A DNA stretch of 64,000 nt from Cocos nucifera (GCA_006176705.1 QRFJ01000776.1:124001-188000), one strand, 5' to 3'. Shown: positions 9,890-21,253, counted from the first letter of the stretch. The notes: generated by a model from the letters alone, not told the origin. Numbers and translations: made by a program.

Positions 9890-11938
9890 TATTAGATATA
9901 TGTGTACCCTAGAAGCCAGAATTAGCTGACATTTGTAATACACTTCTAGGGACAATATTATAATTTTGACTATAAATAATAAAATGGGTTATTTTCTATC
10001 ACATAGGTGTATTTAGTGTCTGTGATACATCCTTTGAGTTAATGATAATGATAATTCTTATTTTCAAGAGTTGAAAATTTAAGACAAGAATTTTCATTAT
10101 TAACTTATAAAATGCTCCTGACCGTAATCATCATGAGGATGATGATTGATCCGGAAGGTTAGTGTACAATCGCTTCTTTATAGTAGATGAGTCTTGAGTC
10201 TATAGTATAGAGACATCAGAGCGAGAGTATAGGTACCCATTAGAGAATGAGGGCACTGAGCATGACCACCTCAAATAGTCATGAGGAAGTCTACCTTCTC
10301 GTCGATGACTGACTCAATGCTGTAGTGGTGTGTCTAGTTCTTTGACCTGATGTGTATCGATAGTTTACGTTAAGGGTGTTATAGTTTGACTACACCATGA
10401 CTCAGTCTCCTAGCCATTCGGAACCCTGAGGTGTATGTTGGTTATAGCATATTCATTGTAGGAATTGGATTACACCAAGATGGAATCTATCTACCTTGGT
10501 GGATGAGGAGCAGTCCTATGATGATCATGGGAATCAAGTCCATAAGCCCATGGCCATGATAAAGTATGAAATAATAGAAAGAGTTTCTATTAAGATTTTC
10601 ACATCGGACTTGAATCGAATGATTAAATCATATGATTGGAATTAGGGTTTGATGAGTTCACCTTAACCCTAATCTGATCGGAGCTCAAGATAGAAGAACT
10701 TAATCACACAAGTAGCTGCACCAAGAGATTCATTTTCATTTTTGATTGATTGCCACCATATACTGCTAGATGTCACTGATGGACTTTGGGAGCAATTAGA
10801 ATAATTTAGATGATCAATCATTCTAAGTTATCTGAATCAGAAGTGTTTTGATCTGAAAGAAGTTTCGATGATGTTGATGATGGAGATCACTACATATCCC
10901 ATTACCATACAGAACTAAATCTAACTGGGTCATACAAATAAGGGTTTGGATCTGGATATCATCAATTGGACTAATCCAGTTCAGTTTATTTAAATAAGAT
11001 TCAATTAGGTTCAAGGAAATCATGCTAGCACACGTTTGAGCCTAACATTCTTCTTTTTCTTATCATAAAAGTTGTCTCGACTGAGCCAAATGAGTTTATG
11101 CTCACTCAGATACCTTTATCTGGTCTGACTATCCAGATCAGAAAAGGGTTGTCTTAATTTATGAGATAAATTTGAGACAACACCTATCATTTTCTGTCAC
11201 CTGCTAATTTTTATCCTTTGACTTTGGTCAAACATTGACCTTTGACCCTTGGACATCTGTCCATGTGTTATGCACTTATTGAAGAGCAGATAGGGGCTTG
11301 TCCCCTCTCTAAAAATTGGAAAGAAAGGGGTGCATGCCTAGGATGGCATGCGCCCATGGATAGGGATGCCTGGAGTCCCATACGGATGGGACTCCAGGTT
11401 GCTTCTTGGATTCAAACTAAGTGACCCTTACCTATAGACTTCGACCAATCTTAGGCACCATCTTAGAATGAATCTGTGGGTCTCTTATCTGATTGGATCA
11501 GGTGATGTTATTCCACTAATCAGATTTAGATCTGATTACATGAAGCAATGTGATTGGCCGGGATGATGTGGCACTGCATGGCACAGCAGAGTCTATATAA
11601 AGACCTATCTACGCCCACTTTTTCAAGAGTTCCTCTTAGCCCACACCCCAAGGCTGCTCCTCTTCCTTCTCAATGCTACCTTTCTGATCCTCTCTCTCCT
11701 CTCCATGTCCAAGGCAGTTGGACTTTAGATTAGTGCGAGTCAGGCAAGAAAAGGTTGACGAAAAAAGGAAGAAGACAGCACTGCTGTAGAGATGATGGAT
11801 AATCTTTAAAAGGAGTTTTGAAGATCCTTCAAATCAGATCCAGATCTAATTTTTAGAAAAAAGATAGAGAAGGAGAAGATCTCCAGATCCAGTCCGAGTG
11901 GATACTGGTAGAGGCTGGGAGCTTGCATGGCTAGATGC
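9890..11938 (+). mobile_element. Diverged family B-like LTR, 3'-truncated
   Basis: It starts TATTAGATATATGTG (TG of the terminus mutated to TA) and follows the family B LTR almost throughout: the CCTAGAAGCCAG block, the TGATCCGGAAGG segment, the GAATGAGGGCACTGAGC block, a W-box cluster at 11217-11250 with four TTGACY cores, a TATA sequence (CTATATAAAG near 11592) and the CCAGATCC/GAGTGGATA block. The last ~240 bp are missing; sequence beyond 11938 is unrelated. Divergence is clearly greater than among B1, B2 and B4, so this is an older insertion. It interrupts element D. Confidence 0.75.
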
Positions 11939-12449
11939 CAAAATTATCACAAAAACTGACTTCTATGACAAGAAAAGTCATACATAAACTTCATTTACAA
12001 AATAATGGAAAAAACACATAAAAATGTTACGACAACAAAGAAGCAAAACTGAAGCTGGTCGCCAGACAAACCTCTTCCCTATTTTCTTATCTGGTGAGGC
12101 TACGGTCTTATGGTTCCATGCTGTCCTGCACTAGTGCGAGGCACGTGAGGTACATCCGAGAGAAAGTATGCATGGACGGTCATGATTTTCTTATTTGTCT
12201 GGTAACATATCTCTATGAATGTTAAATTTTAAAAAAAAATAGACAGCTCTCCAAAATAGATTTCGGGAGCTATCAGATCATGTTTGCTTCTCAACATCTA
12301 TCTTTATTAGATAAGTTTTAGACATTGATTTTGCAAAAAAAAATAATTATTATTATTTAATTTTATATAAAAATATAAATTAAAGGCCTTAAAATGATTT
12401 TGGATGAAGGCTAAGCACAAGATGATTGATGTTGCTATGAGATCCCGAC
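11939..12449. other. Unassigned sequence
   Basis: About 500 bp after the truncated LTR with no recognisable coding domain, LTR terminus or RNA gene. A run of A at 12231-12238 and AT-rich stretches near 12335-12385 are visible. No support for a feature was found. Confidence 0.3.
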
Positions 12450-12800
12450 TCAGGCAAAGCTGCCGAAGGAAGATGAAGGGTGAGGAGCGGGGCAATTGAT
12501 CGAAAACATGCAAAATAAGTCTTCATGGAAGTTGGCTCCAATCAAGACCTCATGATGCTCAAATCTGGGATTTATGAAATAGATGAGAATGAGATAGAGC
12601 ATGAAGGAATGGATTGCATATCTCTTTCGGGGATCCTTGATTTTTCTATTATAGGCCAAATATAGAGCCATAAAGGGGAGAAGCGATGGGACATCCTCCT
12701 TGTCCCGGTCCATCATTCCGAGAGTCTTGCTTAGATATTTCAAAGTCTGGCGATCAATGCTACTTTGCTTGATGGGGATTAGCCACTTTTATTAATGGCT
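12450..12800 (-). pseudogene. Unrecognised minus-strand reading frame
   Basis: A 97-codon minus-strand frame containing D-R-Q-T-L-K-Y-L-S-K-T-L-G-M-M-D-R, P-F-M-A-L-Y-L-A-Y-N and G-A-N-F-H-E-D-L-F, extendable upstream to about 12790. Its composition is protein-like rather than random. Minus-strand text further upstream (12780-13110) in a shifted frame (Q-V-S-I-S-T-S-T-I-K-F) may belong to the same broken gene. I do not recognise the family. It could be a host gene fragment or the coding part of an unidentified transposon. No knuckle, protease or polymerase motif is visible. Confidence 0.3.
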
Positions 12801-13164
12801 TCAGCATGGTCTCCTAGAATTTGATAGTTGATGTTGATATAGAAACCTGTAAGAACGCCGGAGGTAGCTGGAGTTGAAAAAATAAGGCCGCCAACTGGAC
12901 CTACAAAACAAAATCCTAACCAGAGGTGGATGGATCTGGCAAGATCCTCCAATGCTCAAGTCAGTTTTTTGGCCAACTGCAATGGAGTGCTCAGGTAAAT
13001 AGAGAAGCAGAATAATGAGAATGGAAGAAGAGCTTAGAGGAAAACATATCTTAAGGGTTCCTTTTATAGATGGAGCATATAATAAACTGATGGTGACAGT
13101 CATAACCATCTGGTAGTGGGCCGCTTAGACCATGTGGAGTTTGTTACGGAGGATGGGTTATCAT

Positions 13165-13362
13165 TTATCGCAACTTGTAGGCGGTGAAGATCTCTTTATT
13201 AAAGTTTGGATGTAGGTTGGGGACTTCGGTGAATGCGGTGGACTTATGACCAGTCAAGGTCCATTGGGGGCAATTTCTAATAGCTTTAAGAATTTCGGAA
13301 GCCTCCTGGGTCATGCGCAAGTAGGTTCCTCCTAAATTGAGATCTAAAGTTCTATACTCCAT
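13165..13362 (-). pseudogene. Unrecognised short minus-strand frame
   Basis: A 65-codon frame with M-E-Y-R-T-L-D-L-N-L-G-G-T-Y-L-R and V-P-N-L-H-P-N-F-N-K-E, ending at 13165. It lies upstream of, and on the same strand as, the frame at 12450-12800, separated by frame breaks. Both may derive from one decayed gene. No family is recognised. Confidence 0.25.
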
Positions 13363-13493
13363 CCTTCACAGAGCGATTGTCATGAATCAGTGATTTGATA
13401 AGATTCCTTTGGATGGTTCCAACTGACAGGCGTAGCAAGAACTAAGTAGGTCCGTGAATGGTTGGAAAAAGCCCATTCTAAAAGGTATTCGAA

Positions 13494-13666
13494 TGGAAGA
13501 ACCTCGACTAAAGGAACCACGAGTGGAAGGAGTGCGTCTGGAAGGAGTGCTGTTGAAGGAGTTCGTCTAAGAGGAGTGCTGTTGGGAGGAGCACGATTGA
13601 AGGAGTTCATCCGGAAGGAGTTCGTCCAAAAAGAGTTCGATTGGAAGGAGCGCTACTGGGAGGAGT
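13494..13666. repeat. ~15-bp minisatellite, left half
   Basis: About eleven imperfect units of 14-15 bp with the core GGAAGGAGTTCGTC (variants TGGAAGGAGTGCGTC, TGAAGGAGTTCATCC, TGGGAGGAGCACGAT). The period is a multiple of three, so a 74-codon plus-strand frame and a 76-codon minus-strand frame run through it; both are probably repeat artefacts. The array is interrupted at 13667 by an LTR and resumes at 38228. Confidence 0.75.
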
Positions 13667-15247
13667 TGTTGGAAAATATGTCCTAAATCCAATCATCTAA
13701 GTGGTAGATGATTGGAATTAGTATATGAATTATCTAATAATAATAGTTATTTGGCTGGTTTATCATAAAAATTCCATCTTACTTAAACGGACTTCTAAAT
13801 TATGATGAAGTCCTTAGAACTATAATCAATCGATAAAGAAGGATTTATCAGATGGTTTTTAAATTATTCACGATCAAATGATAAGTTATTAACAAGGATG
13901 ATAACTTATCGAGTATAGATCACTGTATGCCATATACGTTGGTTGTCCTCATAACCAAGTGGTGTGGAGATATTGGCATGGCATCCAGGTGAGATGTAGG
14001 AGTACATCTGTACTGAACATGACCAATATAGCACTCTACTATCAAGAGTAGCTAGCTAAGGCCAATGGGTATAAGTGTCCCTGCGACCTGAGATCACCAT
14101 GATGACTTGCAAGCAACTCACTGTACTTTGGTGCTGGACTGTCTATATTTCTAATATAGATTCAAAAATTTTTTGGGTACAGTCAAGTACTTATGAAGTC
14201 GGTGTGTGAGTCAAGATAGGATTGACCACTTCTGATTAGCTTCAGAAAGAGAATGACGTACTGTGTTTCAATTTAGCAAAACCTAGGCCTAGGTAATCCT
14301 CGTAAGGTGTCATGGGATTTGCAAAATTTTGACACAATAGAGATGACTTGTATGAGTATTTGACAACGTACTCGAAATCGTCTTGAGCATTATTGGTCAT
14401 AGAGATCAATTATACGGTAACCATGGACCAAGGTTCTAAGAATGTTGCTTTGTATACATTCGACCTATCCGGACATCGAGAATCATTGCTAGATGGTAAC
14501 TTCGGTTGGTATAGGAATTGATTCCTATGTTGCCGACTTAGATTCGAACCTATGGGATCATATTAGAGCTTGTAATTTGATTAGATGGTTAATCGATGAT
14601 TAAGAATCATTGTAAGGTCAATCCATTAATACGATTGGTGTTTGACCTAATGCAAGTGTTGCAGGAGGATCGATTGATAATTGAATTACTAATTGCTCAA
14701 TTTGATTAAACAATCAGGCTGAGATCAAGTCTAATTAAATTAAATTCAATTAGAATTGGTTTAGACTTAATTAGATTAAATCTATTTGGTTTATTGGATA
14801 AGCCAATTGCAAGAAAGAATAATTTCTTATTTGACTAGGACTTGGATGCACCTAATTGACTTAGGATTTAAATCAGATTAAAATATTGATTTAATCTGAT
14901 TTAATTAGACTCCTAGTTAGACCAGGATCATCCTTAATTGGGTTATATTTAATCTAATTTAAATAGGATTTAAATTAGATTCAAATCTATTTTGACCTAA
15001 TCAAACAAGAGGAGTCCCAGTTGGATTGGGACACTCTCTCTTTCTCTTACGCCTAATAAAGCCCATGCCCACTTATTAATTCCAGATTTTTATGTGAACT
15101 TTCGCATGCCTAAGAAGCTTCTCCATGCCCTATAATTCTAATTTTTGGGAGTTTGTTTTGACTTGGTCAAAATATACTAAGTTATTATCCCTTGAAAGAG
15201 TCCCATTGAATCAAAACTACTTCCCTCATATGTGCCATTATTCTTCA
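13667..15247 (+). mobile_element. Family C-like solo LTR, left part
   Basis: It starts TGTTGGAAAATATGTCC and follows the family C LTR plan: TTGGTTGTCCTC block, GTGTGGAGATATTGGCATGGC, CCTGAGATCACC, CGACCTATCCGGACATCGAG, and a region rich in AATTAG/TTAAAT. At 15248 a minus-strand family C element is inserted, and the remainder of this LTR is found at 36968-38227. Joined, it would be about 2.84 kb, slightly longer than the complete family C LTRs (2.42-2.49 kb). Since both ends are flanked by the same minisatellite and no internal region belongs to it, it is a solo LTR, the expected product of recombination between two LTRs. Confidence 0.7.
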
Positions 15248-17735
15248 TGAAGGAACCGGATCTAGGGTTTCACAGGTAGATCTTGAAACTTTTTCAAGAT
15301 CTTATAGTGGAAGACTTAAATAAATTTAAAATTTATTTAAATAACCATGTAAATACCTAGGTCTCAGATCTATTACATGATTAAGGTGTGATATTAAATC
15401 AAAAATTAAAATCAAATAAGAAAGAAAAAGGTTGATCAAATCAACCTAGATCTATACTACATCAAATGCAGGTATGAAGTTTATATATCATATATATTAT
15501 CTGAGCAAGTTTAGATATTCTAACTTGTTGATCCGGACTTGAGAATAAAGTCACGAGCCGCACATGCATCTGATCTCTAGGAGTCATCCATACGAGCCTA
15601 CGATCTCTGATCTGAAGTGCGATGCAGAAAATCAGCACAGTATGCTAGTACTGTGCTGATCCTTTTTCGATGATCGATCCGATGCTCTCTTCTTTGAAAT
15701 TATGACTCTTCAAATATGATAAGGAAGATGAGAGTTTGCTGATCTGAGACTCTCTCAAAAAAACTCCAAAGAAAGGAGGAGAGATTGAAAATAAAACAAT
15801 CCTAGAAGAAGACCCTCTTCTTCCTCTTTTTTCTCTCACTTAGACACCAAGTTTGGTGCCTATGGAACCCCCATGCCTAAGGACCCTCTTCCTCTGATTT
15901 TTGCACACCCCAAGCCTCTCCTAATGCTCTATATTTCATGTAAAATTAGGATAAAATTTATCCAACAAATAGGAAAAAATAGGAGTCCAAGTTACGTCAA
16001 ATTCCTAGACTAGGAATATCTAAACATGGGAAGTTGTTGGGGCGCCCAACTCTTGGGTACCTCCTCCACAAATTTTGGCATGGACCAGCAAGGGAGGGTG
16101 CACAAAAAAGAAGATTATTTTTATAGAATAAGAAAAGAATTAATTAAAAGAGGGGGCGATACTCAAGAGAAGATGTTTTGGTCAACAAGGATTCTATCTC
16201 ATAGAATCCTAAGCAAAACCAATTCCTCCTTTGACTTGGTCTTCCACCTTACTTCCAAATATGACTTGGAGGGAGAGAGGGGGCATGAAAATCAAGAAGA
16301 AAGGGATTTTTCAAAAAAAATACCTAAAAAATAGGTATGGAGGGCGTTGGGACCAAGGTGGCGTAAGGAGATAGGGAGTCCTAGTCACACTAAAACTCAT
16401 ATTTTGACTTGGTCAAACAAGATCTTTTAACCAAATAAAATCAAGATTAAATCAACCCAATTAAATAAAATTCTAATCCATTTAAGAACTTAATTAAATC
16501 AGATTAAATTAGATTTAATTCTAATTTATTTTTTAATTAAATTAAAAAATTAGATTAATCTAAGTCCTAGTTAGACTAGGACTAGTTCTTCCTTACACTT
16601 GGCTTATCCAATAAACCAATTGAACTTGATCCAATCAAGTCCAAACCGAATCTAATTAAATCATATTTAATTAAACTTAATCTTAGCCTATTGTCTTAAT
16701 CAAATTAAGCTAATTAGTAATTCAATTGCTAATCAATCCTTCTGCAATACTTGCACTAGGTTAAACACCAATCGTATTGATTGTTTAATCCTAAAATGAT
16801 TCTTAATCATTGATCAACTATCCGATTAGATTGTAAGCTCTAACGTGTGTGATTTCATAGGTCCAAACCTAAGTTGGTAGCACAGAAATAAATTTTTGTA
16901 TCAATCAAAGTGGCCATCTAGCAATGATATCTGATGGCTGGATTAGTCGAAGGTGTAGAACACCATCCTTAGAATCCATGCAGATATAGTTTCCATATAA
17001 TTCATCCCATTGACCATAATGCTCGTAGGATACATTAGAGTTCAACTATCAACTCTGATTAGGTTGTCTACATTGTATTTCAAAATACCAAATCCATCTG
17101 ATGGATTATCTTGGCCAAGATTTTGCTATATTGAAATACAGTGATACATTCTTCTCCAACTCTTGGAGTGGTTAATTTTATCTTGATCACGCTCCGACTT
17201 CACAAGTACTTGACTATACCCAAAAGCCTTTCATTGCTGAATTAAAAATTCAGTTAGTCCGGTATCAAAGCACAGTAAGTTGCTTGCAAGTCACTAAGGT
17301 AATCTCAGGTCTAAGGAATACTTATACCTATATCCCATTGAAGACATTTTCGATAGTAGAATACTCTGAAGTTGGTCATGTTCAATGATGATGTACCCAT
17401 ACATCTCATCTATATGCCATACCAGTGTCTTCATACACCTTGGTTAAGAGGACAACCAACCTATATGGCATATAGCGATCTATGCTCGATAGACGCTGTC
17501 GTCCTAATTAACAGTCTATCATTTGATCGTGAATAAACTTAAGGACTAATCAATAAATCCTCTCTTTATCGAAACTAAATAGTCCTAAGGAGTTCATCAC
17601 AACAATGGAGTTCATTAGAAGATGTAAACTTATGATGAAAAAGATGCCAAAATATTTTTTATTAATTAATAAATTAATTATAATATCTCAACCATCAATA
17701 GGCTAATGATTGGCTTTGGGACATAATTTCCAACA
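15248..17735 (-). repeat. Family C 3' LTR, minus strand (2488 bp)
   Basis: The plus strand reads TGAAGGAACCGGATCTAGGG at the left edge and ...CATAATTTCCAACA at 17735; in element orientation the LTR starts TGTTGGAAATTATG and ends CGGTTCCTTCA. The polypurine tract at 17736-17752 confirms it is the 3' LTR. It pairs with 34479-36967 with visible substitutions and indels throughout. It contains a perfect 12-bp-stem hairpin (15631-15660). Confidence 0.85.
15631..15660 (-). repeat. Perfect LTR hairpin
   Basis: ATCAGCACAGTA (15631-15642) pairs perfectly with TACTGTGCTGAT (15649-15660) across a six-base loop. In element orientation it lies downstream of the likely TATA (near 15930), inside the transcribed part of the LTR. 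The matching sites are degraded at 34860-34890 and have one mismatch at 52468-52497. The 5' LTR of the plus-strand C element lacks it. Confidence 0.7.
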
Positions 17736-18400
17736 ACTTCCACTTATCCTAAAGCCACTCGGCATAGTATCTAATATCCATCTTCAACTTATGGTTGTCG
17801 AACTCCTTGATTGCCAGGGCTTTAGTGAAGGGGTCGGCTAGGTTCTTCTTTTCATCGATCTTCTGAAGGTCGACGTCACCACGATCCACGATCTCACGGA
17901 CCAAATAGAAGAAACGCAGAATGTGCTTTGTTCACTGATGTGCCTTTGGTTCCTTTGCTTAAGCTATGGTGCCAGTGCTGTCATAGTAGAGTAGGACTGG
18001 ACCATCAATGGAGGGTGCTACTCTGAGCTCGGTGATGAACTTTCTTAGCTACACAACTTTCTTTGCTGCATCTGATGCTGCCATGTACTCTACTTCGCAA
18101 ACAGAGTCAGCCATTATATGCTGCTTGAAATTTTTTCAGCATATGGCTCTACCATTTAGAGTAAAGATATATTCCAACATACTTTTATTGTCATCATGAT
18201 CAGATTGAAAGTTAGAGTCTGTAAACCCCATAAGCTTCAGATCTGACTCACCATAAATCTCAACCATTGGTCCTTAGTATTTCTTAAATACTTAAGGATG
18301 GTTTTAACCACCTTTCAATAATTTTCTCCATGATCAGACTGGTATCTACTCACTACTTCTAGTGAGTATGGGTCTCGTATATATCATTGCAGATTGGATA
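17736..18400 (-). pseudogene. Family C RNase H end, minus strand
   Basis: On the minus strand, from 18391 down: S-R-Y-Q-S-D-H-G-E-N-Y (RVT_2 tail), F-T-D-S-N-F-Q-S-D-H-D (RNase H), M-A-D-S-V-C-E-V-E-Y-M-A-A-S-D (expected E-A-E-Y), Y-D-S-T-G (Y replacing the Cys of Y-C-D) and the terminal D-L-A-D-P-F-T-K-A-L. Stops replace W and Q codons at several sites. It ends about 20 bp before the polypurine tract (AGGATAAGTGGAAGT on the minus strand). It joins at the B1 insertion to the RT segment that resumes at 30459. Bases 18392-18400 are the extra bases left of B1. Confidence 0.75.
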
Positions 18401-19472
18401 TGTTAGATATATGTGCCCTAGAAGCCAGAATTGGCTGACACTTGTAATACACTTCTAGGGGCAAAATTATAATTTTGACTATAATTAATGAAATGGATTA
18501 TTTTCTATCACACCTGTGTATTTAGTGTCTGTGATACATCCTTTGAGTTAATGGTAATGATAATTCATATTTTCAAGAGTTGAAAATTTAAGACATGAAT
18601 AATCATTATTAACTCATAAACAGCTCCCGACCATAGGATCATCACGAGGATGGTGATTGATCCGGAAGGTTGGTGTACGATCGCTTCTCTTTAGTAGATG
18701 AGTCTTGAGTCTACGGTGTGGAGACACCGGAGCGAGAGTACAGGTACTCGTTAGAGAACGAGGGCACTGAGCGTGACCACCTCGAGTAGTCATTAGGGAA
18801 GTCTACCTTCTCGTCAATGACTGACTCGATGCTGCAGTAGTGTGTCTGGTTCTTTGACCTGAGATGCATCGGCAGTTCACCTTGAGGGTGTTATAGTTTG
18901 ACTACACCATTACTCGGTCTCCTAGCCATATGGAACCCTGAGGTGTATGTTGGCTATAGCATGTTCATTGTAGGAACTGGATTGCATCAAGATGGAATCT
19001 ATCTACCTCGGTGGTAGAGGAGTAGCCCTATGATGATCATGAGAATCAAGTCCAGAAATCCATGGCCATGGTAGAGTGAAATAATAGAAAGAGTTTCTAT
19101 TTAGATTTTCACATTGGACTCGAATCGAATGATTACATCATATGACAGAGACTAGGGTTTGACGAGTTCACCTTAACCCTAATCTGATCGGGGCTCAAGA
19201 TAGAAGAACTTAATCACACAGGTAGCTGCACCAAGAGGTTCGCATTCAGCTCTGATGGGTTGCCACCATATACTGCTAGGTGTCACTGGTGGATTTTGGG
19301 AGCAATTAGAATGATTTAGATGATCGATCATTCTAGCTGTTCGAATCAGAAGAGTTCTGATCCATCGAAAGGAGTTTCGATGATGTCGATGATAGAGATC
19401 ATGACATATCCCATTACCATACAGAACTGAACCTAACTGGGTCACACAAACAAGGGTTTGAATCTGGTGATC

Positions 19473-19501
19473 ATCAATTGAACTGATCTAGTTCAATTGA
19501 T
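19473..19501. repeat. Perfect 29-bp palindrome in family B LTR
   Basis: ATCAATTGAACT and AGTTCAATTGAT are exact inverted copies around a GATCT centre. The same palindrome is intact at 29260-29288, 54322-54350 and 62812-62840 but eroded in the older relative near 10966. It sits ~225 bp upstream of the W-box array. It may be a dimeric transcription factor site or a cruciform/hairpin. Confidence 0.75.
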
Positions 19502-19724
19502 CTGAATGAGATTCAATTAGGTTCAAGGAAATCGTGCTAGCACTCGATTGAACCTAACGTTCTTCTTTTACTATCATAAATAAGTTGTCCTGACTGAGCC
19601 AAAGGAGTTTGTGCTCAATCAGAGGCCTTCATATGGTCTGACTGGAGGTTGTCCAAGTCAGAATAGGTTGTCTTATTTGTAAGACATTACCTGCCATTTT
19701 TGGTCACCTGCCATTTCTTGTTCT

Positions 19725-19791
19725 TTGACTTTGGTCAAAAGTCTACCTTTGACTGGTCAAACGTTGACCATTGACCCTTTGACTTTTGACC
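19725..19791 (+). promoter_or_regulatory. Dense W-box array (8 TTGACY in 67 bp)
   Basis: TTGACT or TTGACC, in either orientation, starts at 19725, 19733 (reverse), 19749, 19755 (reverse), 19764, 19771, 19779 and 19786. TTGAC[C/T] is the established binding core of WRKY transcription factors. The array lies about 310-370 bp upstream of the TATA box, a normal enhancer distance. It suggests defence- or wound-responsive transcription, which is inference. Confidence 0.7.
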
Positions 19792-20022
19792 ACATGTCAT
19801 GCACCTATTGGAGAGCTGGTGGGGGCCTGTCCCCCTGCCAGAACCTGGCAAGGAGAAGGGCGCACGCCAAGGGTGGCGTGAGCCCAAGTAGGAGGCGCCT
19901 AGGAGTCCTTGTTGGACAAGGACTCCACCTCCCTTTTGGATTCCAATCAGAGTTCTACTAAGAATCCAGTTTGACTGGTCTTAGGCACCCTCTAAGGAGG
20001 AATCCAGGGGTCTCTATTCCAA

Positions 20023-20105
20023 CCAATCAGATTTAGATCTGATTTCACAAAGGGTTGTGATTGGTTGAGAGGAAGAGGAGTTGGATCACAAGAGGTCTAT
20101 AAATA
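20023..20105 (+). promoter_or_regulatory. Family B LTR core promoter
   Basis: CCAAT at 20023-20027, an inverted CCAAT (ATTGG) at 20060-20064 and TATAAATA at 20098-20105 make a classical plant RNA polymerase II promoter. Transcription should start ~30 bp downstream (about 20130), near the CTAATTCTAATGC tract, which sets the U3/R boundary. The TATA is conserved at 29886, 54956 and, inverted, 62204-62211. Confidence 0.7.
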
Positions 20106-20683
20106 AGACCCTGCGCCCAACCCTAATTCTAATGCTAATTGAGACCCCATGCCCCAAGGCTGCCTCTCCCCTCCTTCTCCATGCCATAGTCTCTTCTCCC
20201 CTTGCTCTCCACGTCCAAAAGGTGTTTTGGACTTTAGGTTGGTGCGATTCAGATCAAGGAAAGGCGATCAAAAGCAAGAAGGCTGCGCTGCTGCAAAAGG
20301 ACGACTGCAGATCTTCAAAAGAGTTTTGAAGATCCTCCAGATCAGATCCAGATCTGATTTTTGGAGGTGTGATAGAGAAGAAGAGGATCTCCAGATCCAA
20401 CCCGAGTGGATACCGGTAGAGGCCAGGCGCTTGCGTGGCTAAGATCCAGAACCTTCCGCTGCAATCAGGATCATCTACAGGGTAATAGGATTACCCAAAT
20501 CAGGTAAATTAAATTTGATTTAATTTATCTTATTTTATTTTATTTATTAAAATAATAAGAATCAGATCTGAAACATATCAAGATCTGATTGAGATCAAGA
20601 GAAAAATTTTTGAAATATATCTCTTGATCTGAATCAGATCTGGAACGAACCTGGACCGGGAAATCAGGATTTCCCTTCAACTG

Positions 20684-20696
20684 GTATCAGAGCCAT
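20684..20696 (+). other. B1 primer-binding site (tRNA-iMet)
   Basis: TGGTATCAGAGCC, two bases after the LTR end, is complementary to the 3' end of plant initiator methionine tRNA, the usual primer for Copia reverse transcription. Confidence 0.9.
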
Positions 20697-21253
20697 GGTT
20701 CTAAATTGTTTAGATCTGATTTTAATTTTATTTTAATTAGAAAATAAAGTGATTTCAGATGTCACATGAGATGTGATCAGATCTGAAATCAGAAAAAATT
20801 AAAATTAAATGATTTGGATCTAAGAACATGAAGATATGCATGACTAGTTCTAGAATAGAATAGTTCTATAGAATAGTTTTGCATGTCTTTGATTTAATCT
20901 GATTAAATCATATTTTAGATCTTCTTATTTACTATTTTTTGATATTATAAGTGTTATAATAACATCTGATAAAATAGCAAATAAAAATTATTTAATTTTA
21001 AATATCATATGAGATATGATTGATGCATGTCTAGACTAGTTGTAGAATAGTTCTACATAATTGTCTAGATTAGAATTTATTTTGATTAGATCAATTTAAA
21101 TCTAATTTTTTAGATTATTATGAGATAATTTAGATCTGAAAACATGCATGATTATGATACATGAGATGTATGCAAAATATGCCATGATTAGATCTACTTT
21201 ATATATGAGATATATGATATAGATCTGATATTGTTTTGTAGTATTGAATGTTC

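Larger units (their letters stand above)
18401..20681 (+). repeat. B1 5' LTR (2281 bp)
   Basis: From TGTTAGATATATGTGCCCTAG to GGATTTCCCTTCA, TG...CA ends, immediately followed by AC and the tRNA primer site. It carries the element's promoter: palindrome 19473-19501, W-box array 19725-19791, CCAAT 20023 and ATTGG 20060, and TATAAATA 20098-20105. It is nearly identical to the LTRs at 28188, 53249 and 61627 (inverted). Small diagnostic differences (CACACCTGTG versus CACATATGTG near the start) pair it with the 28188 LTR rather than with the fragment at 26380. Confidence 0.9.

Noticed and set aside
13380..13610. 76-codon minus and 74-codon plus frames over the minisatellite
   Set aside because: The ~15-bp period lacks stops in some frames by chance; the 'repeat protein' is an artefact.
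13494..13666. Possible CRISPR-like or regularly spaced repeat
   Set aside because: Units are contiguous, imperfect and without spacers; the context is a plant genome.
16026..16334. 102-codon plus-strand frame, matched by a 96-codon frame at 35258
   Set aside because: Both lie at homologous places inside the two LTRs of the minus-strand C element and read antisense to it; similarity reflects LTR identity, not a conserved gene.
17736..18399. Plus-strand 63-codon frame at 18008
   Set aside because: It is antisense to the RNase H of the minus-strand C element.
19179..19445. 88-codon frame repeated at 28966, 54028 and 62868
   Set aside because: Antisense frame within the family B LTR; repeated only because the LTR is repeated.
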